Of a DNA stretch of 61,842 nt, positions 16,991 through 26,800 are shown in pieces. Position numbers and translations under genes: made by a program. The stretch is from an uncultured Planctomycetaceae bacterium (GTDB lineage: Bacteria > Planctomycetota > Planctomycetia > Planctomycetales > Planctomycetaceae). How positions within the stretch are numbered: the first letter of the stretch is position 1; every line of letters begins with the position of its first letter. The notes under the pieces are model-generated. The model had not been told where the DNA came from, ran no database searches, and saw only the letters and a program-made list of their open reading frames with translations. The DNA lies in assembly GCA_903871805.1 (NCBI GenBank), contig CAIQIE010000387.1, forward strand, positions 1 to 61,842, in the 5' to 3' direction.

Positions 16991-18607
16991 ATGAATTTGC
17001 AGTCGCAGACTCCCGGTCAGGAAAACTCAGATTGCCGGACCGCCGCCGAGCCGCAGACGACGTCAGAAATGCGGAACGAACAACAGGTATTGCAGAGGCT
17101 CCCGATTGCCCGGATCACTGAAGGCCGGGAGAGTTCCACCAGCATGCTGCGAACATCAAGGCTGTGGTGGATCACTGCGGCCTGTGTACTCCTTGCAGGC
17201 TGGCTGACATGGCAGTCACTTCCTGTCAGGGGACCGGAAATCACGATTCTGTTTCCAGATGGTCATGGACTGAAGCAGGGGGACTCGCTGCGTTACCGAG
17301 GCATCGATGCCGGCAGCGTCACGAGTGTCGTGCTTAACGCAGACCTTGACCGGGTCGTGGCGATCGTGAGTCTGACGCCGGCAGCGTCAGCACTGGCCCG
17401 CGAAGGATCTCGCTTCTGGATTGTCAGGCCTCAAGTCAGCACCGCGGGCATTACCGGACTGGAGACGGCAATTGGGCCTCGTTACATCGCGGTGGTTCCG
17501 GGAGCAGTGGGGGCACCAGGCCGGCACACCTTCGAAGGCCTGGCCTCCACGCCGCCTGACCATGATGGAGCATCGGGAATCGACATCGTCCTTCGAGCCG
17601 ATGCTCAGCACGGCGTAAACCCCGGCGCCCCTGTCGCGTGGCGCGGCGTTCAGGTTGGAAAAATCCTGTCCGTGGATCTCTCACCTGATGCACGATTTGT
17701 TGACCTGCACGCCCGGATCGACTCCGGATTCCGGCGTCTTCTCGGCAACACCTCGAAATTCTGGGTGACCAGCGGACTGGAAATGAACGTGGGACTCAGC
17801 GGAGTCCGGATGAATGCAGAATCCCTCAGCACAATTGTTCGCGGCGGAGTAACATTCACCACACCAGCACTCGGAGAAACAAATTCGCCGATCAGTTCCG
17901 GAGCCATTTTCCGACTTTATAAAGAGGCGGAACCCGGCTGGACCGAGGCCTTAACTTCCAGAGCCATTGTCGACTTTCCTATCCCTCCCACGATTACATT
18001 GCAGTCCCAGCGCAGGACATCCTTTCTTGGATTCCCGAGAAACGAAACGGTTGTGATTAACGGAATCCTGATTCCGGACGGCGAGCAGACGCGCCTTCTG
18101 ACAACCGCTGATGCTCTTTTCAGCCTGACCAAAGACGGTGAATCTGTCAATCCCGCGGAAGTTGCGGGCTCGGAGCTCATCACACTGGAAATCACTGACC
18201 CCTCGCTGGAGAAACCCACCCCTGTTCCTGTCCTGAAAGACGCCATCAAGATTCCTTCGGGCAACCTTGTTGGCAGTGTGCTGATACCGAACCTGCCGGA
18301 ATCTCTTCCGATTGCCCGTTTGACAGTTCGCGTCCCGAGCGCTCCGGAGGACTGCATTCTCTGTCGCAGTGTCAGTGAAGCTGGAAAACCACTCTCGGTG
18401 GTGCACCCGATTTCGCGCAGCGAGTTGATCGCAGAGACGCGGGATCAGATCGCACTCTGGGGAGTCATCCAGGAAGACCATGACCTTGCAGCCTGGCATG
18501 GCGCCCCGGTGTTGAGCGTACTCGATGGACGGCTGATCGGAATTCTGGTGATCACGGACAGAGGCCCGTCGATTGTTCCTGTCACAGAGACGACAGCTGC
18601 TCGCTGA
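16991..18607 (+). CDS. pqiB: PqiB-like MCE (MlaD) family protein
   Basis: 538 residues, ATG at 16991 with GGAAGAG ending about 7 bases before it; the ribosome binding site overlaps the pqiA stop. A long polar N-terminus precedes one membrane segment (about 56-75, ITAACVLLAGWLTW). Two MCE domains follow: one starting PEITILFPDGHGLKQGD with LRYRGIDAGSV, the other starting IDIVLRADAQHGVNPG with VAWRGVQVGKI. E. coli PqiB has three, so this is a shorter relative. The last 200 residues are not MCE-like and include GAPVLSVLDGRLIGILV, which faintly resembles the end of a trypsin-like fold. Role: lipid transfer across the periplasm with PqiA. Confidence 0.88.
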   Translation: MNLQSQTPGQENSDCRTAAEPQTTSEMRNEQQVLQRLPIARITEGRESSTSMLRTSRLWWITAACVLLAGWLTWQSLPVRGPEITILFPDGHGLKQGDSLRYRGIDAGSVTSVVLNADLDRVVAIVSLTPAASALAREGSRFWIVRPQVSTAGITGLETAIGPRYIAVVPGAVGAPGRHTFEGLASTPPDHDGASGIDIVLRADAQHGVNPGAPVAWRGVQVGKILSVDLSPDARFVDLHARIDSGFRRLLGNTSKFWVTSGLEMNVGLSGVRMNAESLSTIVRGGVTFTTPALGETNSPISSGAIFRLYKEAEPGWTEALTSRAIVDFPIPPTITLQSQRRTSFLGFPRNETVVINGILIPDGEQTRLLTTADALFSLTKDGESVNPAEVAGSELITLEITDPSLEKPTPVPVLKDAIKIPSGNLVGSVLIPNLPESLPIARLTVRVPSAPEDCILCRSVSEAGKPLSVVHPISRSELIAETRDQIALWGVIQEDHDLAAWHGAPVLSVLDGRLIGILVITDRGPSIVPVTETTAAR

Positions 18608-18812
18608 CGATTTGCAGCGGCCGTGAATTGCCTGCGGGAGAACGGCAAGGTCTGATCCCGCGAATTCCACATAATCGGCACAGGCAATTTTCTTCGAAGA
18701 ACCAAAGAAAATGCCCCATATTTTCCAGTACAAATGACTGTAGACAGATATTGCAGATATAAAGTACGGGTGATGTCACTTTACCCCACCAATCAGCAAT
18801 GTTGATCATGGT

Positions 18813-21227
18813 ATGGCCAGTACAGCCGATCCTGCAGAAAAACAGCCGGAGGTCTTTGCCGAGGTGATGCGGCGAAGGGCAGAGGAGGCGTTGTCGTCAT
18901 CCGTTCATCATGCTTCACTGTCGCAGCAATACCTGACTCTGGCCCAGAAGTTCAGCGGACTCGCAGAACAATCGCTGCATGGCTCTGGTGGACTGCAGCC
19001 CCTTGCGGCTCAGTTGGAACGAGAAGCGTTGACGGGAATCCCGGCAACGCCGGCCCCATTTCCGCAGAAAGCTTGTGCATTCACCGTCGTCAGGCCCACT
19101 CAATACACGAGCCCGTTGAGTAGTTCCGTACCGTCGGGCGATCTCACAGAACATCGCTGTGGCGCTGGACTGACAAGGGACTCGTCCTCGGGCCAATCCG
19201 GGATTGCCGGAAGTCCGATCGATCGTTTCGAGGCAGGGGCACACAGTGCTACTGTCGCCATTTCGATTGCCCCGCAACAACGCATTGCTGATTGCCAGCA
19301 ACCCCTTGCAGCCAACGAATCAGACCCACTGGAAAATTCCTATCCGCCTTTGGAATCGCGGTTGCCGGAACGAAATCCTGTGCCTGGGTTTCCGGAGCAG
19401 GAGGCAGCGCCGCAGGCAGGCGAATCGATCGCGGAGGTGCCACGGCCGTCTACCGCGGAACCGGCACCAGAATTATCGGTTGAACACGAAGCAACATCGG
19501 GGGCAACATCGGAAACAGCACTGGAAGCAGCACCAGCTCCTGTCCGAAACACGGGTGCTGGTAAAAAGCCGCGTCACAGGAAGTCAGGAAAGCAGTTCTC
19601 TGTTCGGCGAATGCTGGATCGCGTTCGCATGGCGGCACTTGAGCAGGCGGAACGGGTTCGCATTCGAGCGCGCCGGAGTGACCTGCAGCCGCGAATTCGA
19701 AAGACATCGGAAGAGATCACGGCGGAGCTTAAACGCAGTCGCATGCCTGCCACCATCAGCATGATCATTACTGCGGTTGCACTACTGCTGCTGGCACTGA
19801 GCCGACTGGAATTTGTGGAAAACCAGGAGATTCCTCCACTGACAGCCAGTTTCTCTGGTTCTGAAGAACCGGTTGACGAATCATTCGTGCTGGAACCCCC
19901 GATGGACACGCCGGGAGAACAGCAGGACTTGCAGTCTGACGAATTATTGAAGGAGCCGGAACCGACGCCGGAACCTGAGCCGGAGATACTTCCTGAACCT
20001 CAGGTCCTGCCGGAAAAACCACTGGAGCTTCCACCCGACTTGATTCCACCGGAGATCTCTGACGTGCAGGTCACGGATGCGGCGCTTCCGGAAAGTCCAG
20101 ACGGCCGCATCCCCACAACGCCGCAGGAAAAAACAGGAAACGCCGGACCAAAGTTTGACCATCGCAATGCCGTTGGTCGGCAGAAGCTTCTGCAGAAGTA
20201 TGGCGGATCAGTGGGAAGTGAGAACGCCGTGAGCTGGGCGTTGCAGTGGCTTGCGCAGCGGCAGAGGGCTGATGGCAGCTGGGATTTTACGGATGTTGGG
20301 CCATGCACCAGCCCCGGAAAGATCATGAATCCGATTGGGGGAACAGCCTACGCCCTGATGCCATTCCTTGCGGCCGGTCATACACACAAAGAAGGTCCTT
20401 ACCGCAGACAGATCGAAGCGGGTCTGCGTTTTCTGACACAGATCGGAGTGGTCGTTCCTGCCGGATATGATTTGCGGGGAGTATTGAACAGACAGGATGA
20501 CGATGAAGAACCGAACTACGCCTATTACGTTCATGGGGCGGCAACGTTGGCGCTTTGCGAAGCGTACGGCATGACGAAGGATCGAAATCTGAAAGCGGCA
20601 AGCGAAGGAGCCGTTCAGTTTCTGGTGAACTCGCAGGACCCTCGTGGAGGCGGTTGGCGATATAATCCGGGGCAGCCCGGTTCCACGTCATGCACAGCCA
20701 TTCAGGTGATGGCGCTCAAGGCTGCAGAAAAAGCGGGCATACCAATTCCGGAACCGACCTGGAGGGGTGTTTCCTTCTACCTCGACAGTGTTTCGATCGA
20801 CAGGGAGGGCCGGTATGGATATGAGATTCAGAAGAAAGCCTACGAAGGCTCTGTAACCTCCATGGCATTGCTCAGCCGCATGTACCTTGGCTGGGGAAGA
20901 GACGACGGAGACCTTAGAGCGGGCGTCACATTGATTGACCGGAAGGGCCCCTACGACAATCTTTATTACTGCTATTTTGCCACACAGGTGATGCGTAACT
21001 GGGGTGGTCAGGAATGGCAGCGATGGAACGAACGCCTTCGGGATGACCTTGTGGCATGGCAGGAGCGGGACGGTGAGGCGAAAGGGAGTTGGGCACCGCG
21101 CGACCGCTCTGATTACAGCGTAAGCGGCGGCCGACTGCTCACGACCTGCCTTGCGGCGTTGACACTGGAAGTCTACTACCGGTACCAGCCTTTGCTTCCG
21201 GAGATTGAGGACGTTGCCGGCCCCTGA
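18813..21227 (+). CDS. Single-pass protein: TonB-like Glu/Pro linker plus prenyltransferase/squalene-oxidase-type repeats
   Basis: 804 residues. The first 310 are polar, Glu/Ala rich and presumably cytoplasmic, with a basic stretch (RMLDRVRMAALEQAERVRIR) before one membrane helix near 313-332 (MIITAVALLLLALS). Outside, residues 345-430 are a Pro/Glu-rich linker (EPEPTPEPEPEILPEP) like the periplasm-spanning part of TonB. From about 470 a toroidal alpha/alpha domain begins (NAVSWALQWLAQRQRADGSW); ALQ..RDPRGGGWRY-type and SWAPRDRSDYSV repeats follow to the end. Such terpenoid-cyclase-like domains are common in planctomycetes; the DxDD or DCTAE catalytic motifs of true cyclases are not seen, so an enzymatic role is unlikely. 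Start ATG is weakly supported. Confidence 0.8.
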   Translation: MASTADPAEKQPEVFAEVMRRRAEEALSSSVHHASLSQQYLTLAQKFSGLAEQSLHGSGGLQPLAAQLEREALTGIPATPAPFPQKACAFTVVRPTQYTSPLSSSVPSGDLTEHRCGAGLTRDSSSGQSGIAGSPIDRFEAGAHSATVAISIAPQQRIADCQQPLAANESDPLENSYPPLESRLPERNPVPGFPEQEAAPQAGESIAEVPRPSTAEPAPELSVEHEATSGATSETALEAAPAPVRNTGAGKKPRHRKSGKQFSVRRMLDRVRMAALEQAERVRIRARRSDLQPRIRKTSEEITAELKRSRMPATISMIITAVALLLLALSRLEFVENQEIPPLTASFSGSEEPVDESFVLEPPMDTPGEQQDLQSDELLKEPEPTPEPEPEILPEPQVLPEKPLELPPDLIPPEISDVQVTDAALPESPDGRIPTTPQEKTGNAGPKFDHRNAVGRQKLLQKYGGSVGSENAVSWALQWLAQRQRADGSWDFTDVGPCTSPGKIMNPIGGTAYALMPFLAAGHTHKEGPYRRQIEAGLRFLTQIGVVVPAGYDLRGVLNRQDDDEEPNYAYYVHGAATLALCEAYGMTKDRNLKAASEGAVQFLVNSQDPRGGGWRYNPGQPGSTSCTAIQVMALKAAEKAGIPIPEPTWRGVSFYLDSVSIDREGRYGYEIQKKAYEGSVTSMALLSRMYLGWGRDDGDLRAGVTLIDRKGPYDNLYYCYFATQVMRNWGGQEWQRWNERLRDDLVAWQERDGEAKGSWAPRDRSDYSVSGGRLLTTCLAALTLEVYYRYQPLLPEIEDVAGP

Positions 21228-21644
21228 CCGAGCATTCAAAGTCACGGTGCACAGGACAGCGGCGGGGCTGCAGGCGACGAAGAATACTTCAACAGCGGAT
21301 ACAGAGTCTTGCAATCCGGAGAAAACACAACAAGACTCAGATATCCACAAATTCTGTCTCGACGATGGAAAGAACTACGGCAAGTCCAGCGGAAAAGGTG
21401 ACATATGGAAAAAATGCGGGGCTGCGCAGGATGAAAAATGGGGAAAAGGGCTTACCATTTGAAATTCCTGGCATCAAGTCGAAAACTTCCTGTGTTTCCG
21501 GCTCGAACAATCCGAACATTTACGCTACACTACACGATTCTTTTCGTGGAGACTCCAAAGTGCTGTTCACTTGGACAGTATCTGAAGTAGAGTTCTGCGT
21601 GTGGTCAACAGGCTGTCATTTGTTGGTTGAAGGGCGTTAGTCTC
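21228..21644. other. Intergenic upstream of rplU, no gene seen
   Basis: 417 bases. The rplU promoter and leader must lie here. I see no L21 autoregulatory structure that I can defend and no RNA gene. Confidence 0.4.
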
Positions 21645-21995
21645 ATGTTCGCTGTGATTGAAGACGGAAATCGTCAGCATCGTGTCCAGAAGGGATCGTT
21701 CCTGTCTGTGGATTATCGGGATGATGTAGAGGCAGGCGCTACGATCACATTTGACAAGGTGCTTTTGGCCAATGGTGGTGGTGCCAGTGTGATTGGCACG
21801 CCAGTCATTAGTGGTGCGACGGTAACAGGCGAAGTACTGATTGCCGAAGAAAAAGGTCCGAAGCTGGAAATCCAGAAGATCCGACGTCGAAAGAATTCGC
21901 GTTGTCACACGGGCCATCGTCAAAAGCACACTCGCATCAGAATTACTGATATAGCGATTCCCGGCCTGCAGGTCGTGGAAGCTGTAGCAGGTTGA
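21645..21995 (+). CDS. rplU: 50S ribosomal protein L21
   Basis: 116 residues from the ATG at 21645 (MFAVIEDGNRQHRVQKG, the L21 N-terminus; an in-frame ATG 18 bases earlier lacks support). The RRRKNSRCHTGHRQKHTRIRI segment is the typical L21 rRNA-binding end. L21 binds 23S rRNA domain VI. In most bacteria rplU is followed by rpmA (L27); here it is followed by a terminator and an unrelated efflux gene, so rpmA must be elsewhere. Confidence 0.96.
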   Translation: MFAVIEDGNRQHRVQKGSFLSVDYRDDVEAGATITFDKVLLANGGGASVIGTPVISGATVTGEVLIAEEKGPKLEIQKIRRRKNSRCHTGHRQKHTRIRITDIAIPGLQVVEAVAG

Positions 21996-22019
21996 TTTTG
22001 ACTGCAAATCTGCATGCAG

Positions 22020-22048
22020 AGCGAGTAGCTGTTGCGACTCGCTTTTTT
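22020..22048 (+). terminator. Rho-independent terminator of rplU
   Basis: Arms AGCGAGT (22020-22026) and ACTCGCT (22037-22043) with a 10-base loop, running into six T residues (22043-22048), 25 bases after the rplU stop. Confidence 0.85.
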
Positions 22049-22408
22049 GCTGCGCGGTGAAAACCAATTAGGTTGGTTGAGTAACTGCAGTTGGCTGAGG
22101 GGTGGCGGGAGCATCGAATCACAAGAGACTGCGACAAAAAATCGCCTGAACCCGATCATGCCAGTTTGTCAGGAACCCTGAAACGGATGATACGCGTCTG
22201 GTGACAATGCGCGGCTTGAATTCTAAAAGAGTGGCGGCGGCTGAGCGGGTTGTGCGTCGACATGCGACTTTCTGCAGCCGGCAGCGGAGGTCGTCTAGCC
22301 CGCTCGACCAGCAGTTGTATCCGCTGTTAAAATCTGGTTTCCGGTGTTGTAAGCCGGGAAGCTGCAGCAACTTGTCCGCAAATCAGTGTTTTCAGATTGA
22401 AGTGAACT
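22049..22408. other. Intergenic, no gene seen
   Basis: 360 bases between the rplU terminator and the RND adaptor gene; contains its promoter presumably. No rpmA and no small regulator gene can be found. Confidence 0.4.
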
Positions 22409-23773
22409 ATGTTGAGACGGCAGGCATCCGCGTCGGTATTGTTGCTGGCGGCATTGATTGTTGTTACGGGCTGTTCCGGAGGCAAACCAGAGGCGCAAGA
22501 GGCCACGGGGGCTGCGTCCGCAGAACAGCCCCCCGCGCTTGTGAAAGCAGCGGTAATTCGTCAGGAGCTGGTCGCTCCGGAGTTTCGAGCCATGGGTAAT
22601 GTCCGACCTCGCCATTTTAGTGTTGTGGCATCAGGTGCGGACGGAGTTGTGGCGGAATTCCCGATTGAAGTGGGTGACTTCGTTCGTGGGGGAACTTTGA
22701 TTTCAAAACTGCGTATGGAGTCCACCGAACTGGAATTGCTTGAGCAGGAAGCGATGGTTCGGGCTCATGAAGCGGAACTGGCCGAACTCCAGACGCCCCG
22801 AAAGGAAGATGTGGACGAAGCGCGGGCTCGCCAGCAGGCGATGGAAGTCACATTTTCAAATGCACAGCGGCGGGTGGACGAGTTAAGGGCATTAAGCAAG
22901 CGTGGTGCAGCCAATCCATCAGAGGTAAAGGATGCCGAAGACGCCTTTGACGCCGCACAGCAGAATTTTGTGGCGGCTCAGGCTGTCTTCCAGAAAGTCG
23001 CTTCGGGCGCACGGGAAGAACAAAAGCAGCAGGCTGCGGCGCGACTGGAAGCGCAGAGAAAGCATGTGGAATTTCTCAAGTCTGAGCGGGAAAAGCGTCT
23101 GACGAAGGCACCCTTTGACGGCTTTGTCGTGCAGGAGCACACCTATATTGGCCAGTGGCTATCGAAGGGGGCGCCTGTACTGACACTGGCGAAGCTGGAC
23201 GAAGTCGAAGTGGAAGTTCAGATTGATCAGCAGTACATCGATCAGGTCAGTCCGGGGCGAGACGTAGCGTTGAAGGTGCAGGGAACAAATGGCGCGGCGG
23301 GAGAAATTCGCGAATGGAGCGGGCATGTGGCCACAGTTGTTCCGCGGAGCAATTGGGAAGCAGGTTCCAGAAGTTTTCCCGTCATCATCCGCATTAAGAA
23401 TCAGTTTGATCAGTCCGCAACGCCTCCGACTCCTGCGCTGCGTGAGGGCATGATGGCAGAAGCCAGTTTTCGCGGACGCCCGGTGGATGCCATTCTGGTC
23501 CCAAAAGATTCGATCGTCCGAACATCCCGCGGATCCTTCGTCTTTATTGTGAATCCAGCAACTGCGGACAAGCCGCTGAGTGTACGACAGGTCATGGTGA
23601 CACCGGGGATCGGAACGGGCACCTGGATTCAGGTGGCCGGAGAAACACTGGCGGCGGGACAACAGGTGGTGACGGAGGGTGCTGAGCGACTGCGAGCATT
23701 TCAGGCCGTTCAGATCATGACTGGGGAAGCACCGGACAAGAGTCAGGACGGGGCGGCAAAGCAGGCAGGCTGA
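22409..23773 (+). CDS. RND efflux periplasmic adaptor (membrane fusion protein), lipoprotein
   Basis: 454 residues. The signal peptide ends in a lipobox, VTGC at about residue 22, so the protein is lipid-anchored. The biotinyl-lipoyl-like half ADGVVAEFPIEVGDFVRGG near 76 is followed by a long coiled-coil hairpin (about 110-220, Glu/Ala/Gln rich) and the returning half LTKAPFDGFVVQEHTYIGQW, then the beta-barrel and membrane-proximal domains (DSIVRTSRGSFVFIVN). It links the inner-membrane permease encoded 63 bases downstream to an outer-membrane channel. No TolC-type gene is adjacent. Confidence 0.93.
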   Translation: MLRRQASASVLLLAALIVVTGCSGGKPEAQEATGAASAEQPPALVKAAVIRQELVAPEFRAMGNVRPRHFSVVASGADGVVAEFPIEVGDFVRGGTLISKLRMESTELELLEQEAMVRAHEAELAELQTPRKEDVDEARARQQAMEVTFSNAQRRVDELRALSKRGAANPSEVKDAEDAFDAAQQNFVAAQAVFQKVASGAREEQKQQAAARLEAQRKHVEFLKSEREKRLTKAPFDGFVVQEHTYIGQWLSKGAPVLTLAKLDEVEVEVQIDQQYIDQVSPGRDVALKVQGTNGAAGEIREWSGHVATVVPRSNWEAGSRSFPVIIRIKNQFDQSATPPTPALREGMMAEASFRGRPVDAILVPKDSIVRTSRGSFVFIVNPATADKPLSVRQVMVTPGIGTGTWIQVAGETLAAGQQVVTEGAERLRAFQAVQIMTGEAPDKSQDGAAKQAG

Positions 23774-23836
23774 ACCGGCGACAGCGCATGCAAAGGAAGC
23801 CACACCTGGAACACCTTTTGAACGGTATGTGTTGAT

Positions 23837-26800
23837 ATGGATCTGATTAGATTTTCAATTGAAAACCCTGTGAAGCTGACAGTGGGCGTAATTCTCGCCA
23901 TGCTTTTCGGGGCGATTGCGTACCTTGCAACCCCCGTTCAATTAACGCCGGACGTGACAGAGCCCGAGATTACAATTACCACGCTCTGGCCGGGCGCCAG
24001 TGCCCAGGAAGTGGAAAAGGAAATTGTCGAGGAGCAGGAGGAGCAGTTAAAGAGCGTTGAGGGTTTAGAGGAGTTTCTGAGCGAGAGTTCGGATTCGATG
24101 GGCATGATCCTGTTGAAATTCGCGGTTGGTACTGATCTGGCGGATGCGAGAGCACGAGTTGCAGAAAAGCTCAATCAGGTTCCCAATTATCCGGATGACG
24201 CGAGAGAGCCCGTCATTTCGACTGTCAATGCAAATGCCAACGCCATCGCCTGGTTTATTTTGAAACCAGTCCCCCCGGATCGTGAAGATCTGCAGAACCT
24301 GATTTCGCAGTACCCGGACTTAAAAACACCACTGCAGAATTTGATGGCAGAGCCAGGTCCGGTCAGCCTTCCGAAGATCAATCTGCTAACAGATCAGTAT
24401 CCGGTCCTGAAGACCTTTACGGAGGGGCGGAACAATCCAGCCCTGATGCGAAAATTTGCCGAGGACTACATTGAGGCAGAATTTGAGCGAATCGCGGGCA
24501 TTGCCAACGCCAATGTCTTTGGTGGTCAGGAGCAGGAATTTCGGGTGGAAGTCAACCCATCGCGTCTGGCCGCACTGGGGGTCACAATTGAAGAGCTGCG
24601 GGCAGCTTTGGTGGCCCAGAACCAGAACACCTCGGCGGGTGATATTCCGGAAGGCAAGCAGCGAAATATTGTGCGGACACTGGGGCAGTTTTCAAGCCCG
24701 GATCAGGTGGCTGAGACCATTATCGCGACTCGGGATAATTCTCCTGTGCGTGTCCGCGATGTTGCCAATGTTGAGGTTGCTTATAGAAAACCGGACGGAG
24801 TGGTTCGGCAGATGGGCCTGAACGCACTTGCAGTAAATGCTCAGCAGGCCCCGAATACCAACGTCAAGGAAATCATGGGACCGCTGCGTTCAGAGCTTGA
24901 CCTTGATCATGACGGGACCATCACCACGCTGGAACTTGGTGAGTGTAAACGCATTTACGGTCCGAACCTTCGCATCGCCTGTGAAGAGCTGAACAATGGG
25001 ATTCTGGCAACGAAGGGACTTTACCTGGAGCAGGTTTACGATCAGACGGAGTACCTTGACTCGGCAACCGCACTGGTTGAGAGCAACGTATATTCCGGCG
25101 GAGCGCTGGCGGTTGTCATACTTCTGCTGTTTCTGAAGAGCGTTCGTACCGTCGTTATTATCGGGCTTTCGATTCCGATCAGTGTGGTCGCCACGTTCAT
25201 CTTCATGAAGCTGTTTGGACGCAGTATCAATGTCATCAGCCTTGCGGGGATGGCATTTGCTGTTGGCATGGTGGCCGACAACGCCATTACAGTGCTCGAG
25301 AACATCTACCGTCACTTCCAGATGGGCAAAAGTGCAAAAGACGCTGCGATTGAGGGCACACAGGAAGTTTGGGGGGCCGTGCTTGCGGCCACACTGACCA
25401 TGATTGTCGTATTCGTACCTGTCATCTTTGTCCAGGGACAGGCGGGGCAATTGTTCCGGGACATCTCGCTGGCGATATCCTGTTCAGTTGGCATTTCCCT
25501 GATTGTCAGTATCACAGTGATTCCGGCGGCGACGGCATGGCTGCTGGGCGGCCAGAAGCTTGAAACGCTGGATTACGACACCAGTTACGGGCCATCCGGC
25601 CTGTTTGGGATCGTCCGATTCAGTCACTGGCTGAACGAATTACTGGCGCGTGCGATGAAGGGCATGATGTCAGCGCGGGGCAGTTGGGTCTGGCGAACCA
25701 TACTGGTCGCGGTCTTCAGTGCCGGAAGTGTCTGGGCCAGCATTTTGCTCTGGCCGGCGACCGAGTATCTGCCGAATGGAAACCGAAACCTGATTATTGC
25801 GATTCTGCTGCCACCTCCGGGTTACAACATTGACCAGATGATTTCCCTGGGAGACGACATTGAGCGTAAACTGGCACCGTACTGGACGGGCGAGGCCAAA
25901 CCGGGCGCGCCTCGAATCAACGACTTCTTTTTCGTTGCTCGAGGAAGAAGTTTGTTTCTGGGTGCGAAGGCGGTGGACGAACTGCGTGCCGGAGAACTGA
26001 TTCCGATCCTTGCGCAGGCCGCCGGGTCTCAGCCTGGCGTGATTCCGATTGTCAGCCAGTCCAGCCTGTTTGACAGTGGTTTAAGCGGGGGGCGCACGAT
26101 CGACCTGGAGATTACTGGACCGGACCTTGAGGAACTGGTTCAGGAAGCTCAAAAGGCGTTTGGAATGTGTATGGCGGAATTCCCGATGTCTGCGGGCAAT
26201 CAGCTGCGTCCGATTCCCGGACTGGATCTTTCCAGCCCGGAACTGCATGTGGTTCCGCGTCCTGAAGCGGCCTCAGAACTGGGAGTCACGACTGCATCCC
26301 TCGGTTATTCGGTGAATGCGCTGGTTGATGGAGCCTTTGCGGGAGACTATTGGCATGAGGGACGCCGCATTGATCTCGTGATATGTGGTGACATGAACTA
26401 CGCCATGCATTCGCATGACCTGGAAAACCTGCCAATCCGAACACCCACCGGACAGACCGTTCGTTTGTCGGCGATTGCCGACATCAGGCTCAGCCGTGGA
26501 CCGGAACAGGTAAATCATTCCGAGCGACAGCGATCCATCACCATTCAGTTGAAACCTGCGAGTGGAATTCCCCTCGAAGTGGCGATGAAGACGGTGGATG
26601 AAAAAGTTCGGAAGGTGCTGATGCAGACGCCGCGTTTTCAGAGTGGAGGCTACCAGATGCGGCTGGCGGGAACGGCAGACAAGCTGGCGGACACCTGGTA
26701 CGACCTGAAATGGAATTTACTGCTGGCGCTGTTGCTGAGCTACCTGGTGATGGCAGCGTTGTTTGAATCCTTCCTGTATCCTCTGGTGGTCATGATCAGC

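Noticed and set aside
25229..25320. Asn replacements in the RND proton-relay region as evidence of a dead pump
   Set aside because: The same DN and N variants are frequent in functional non-AcrB HAE1 permeases, so this is not treated as a defect.
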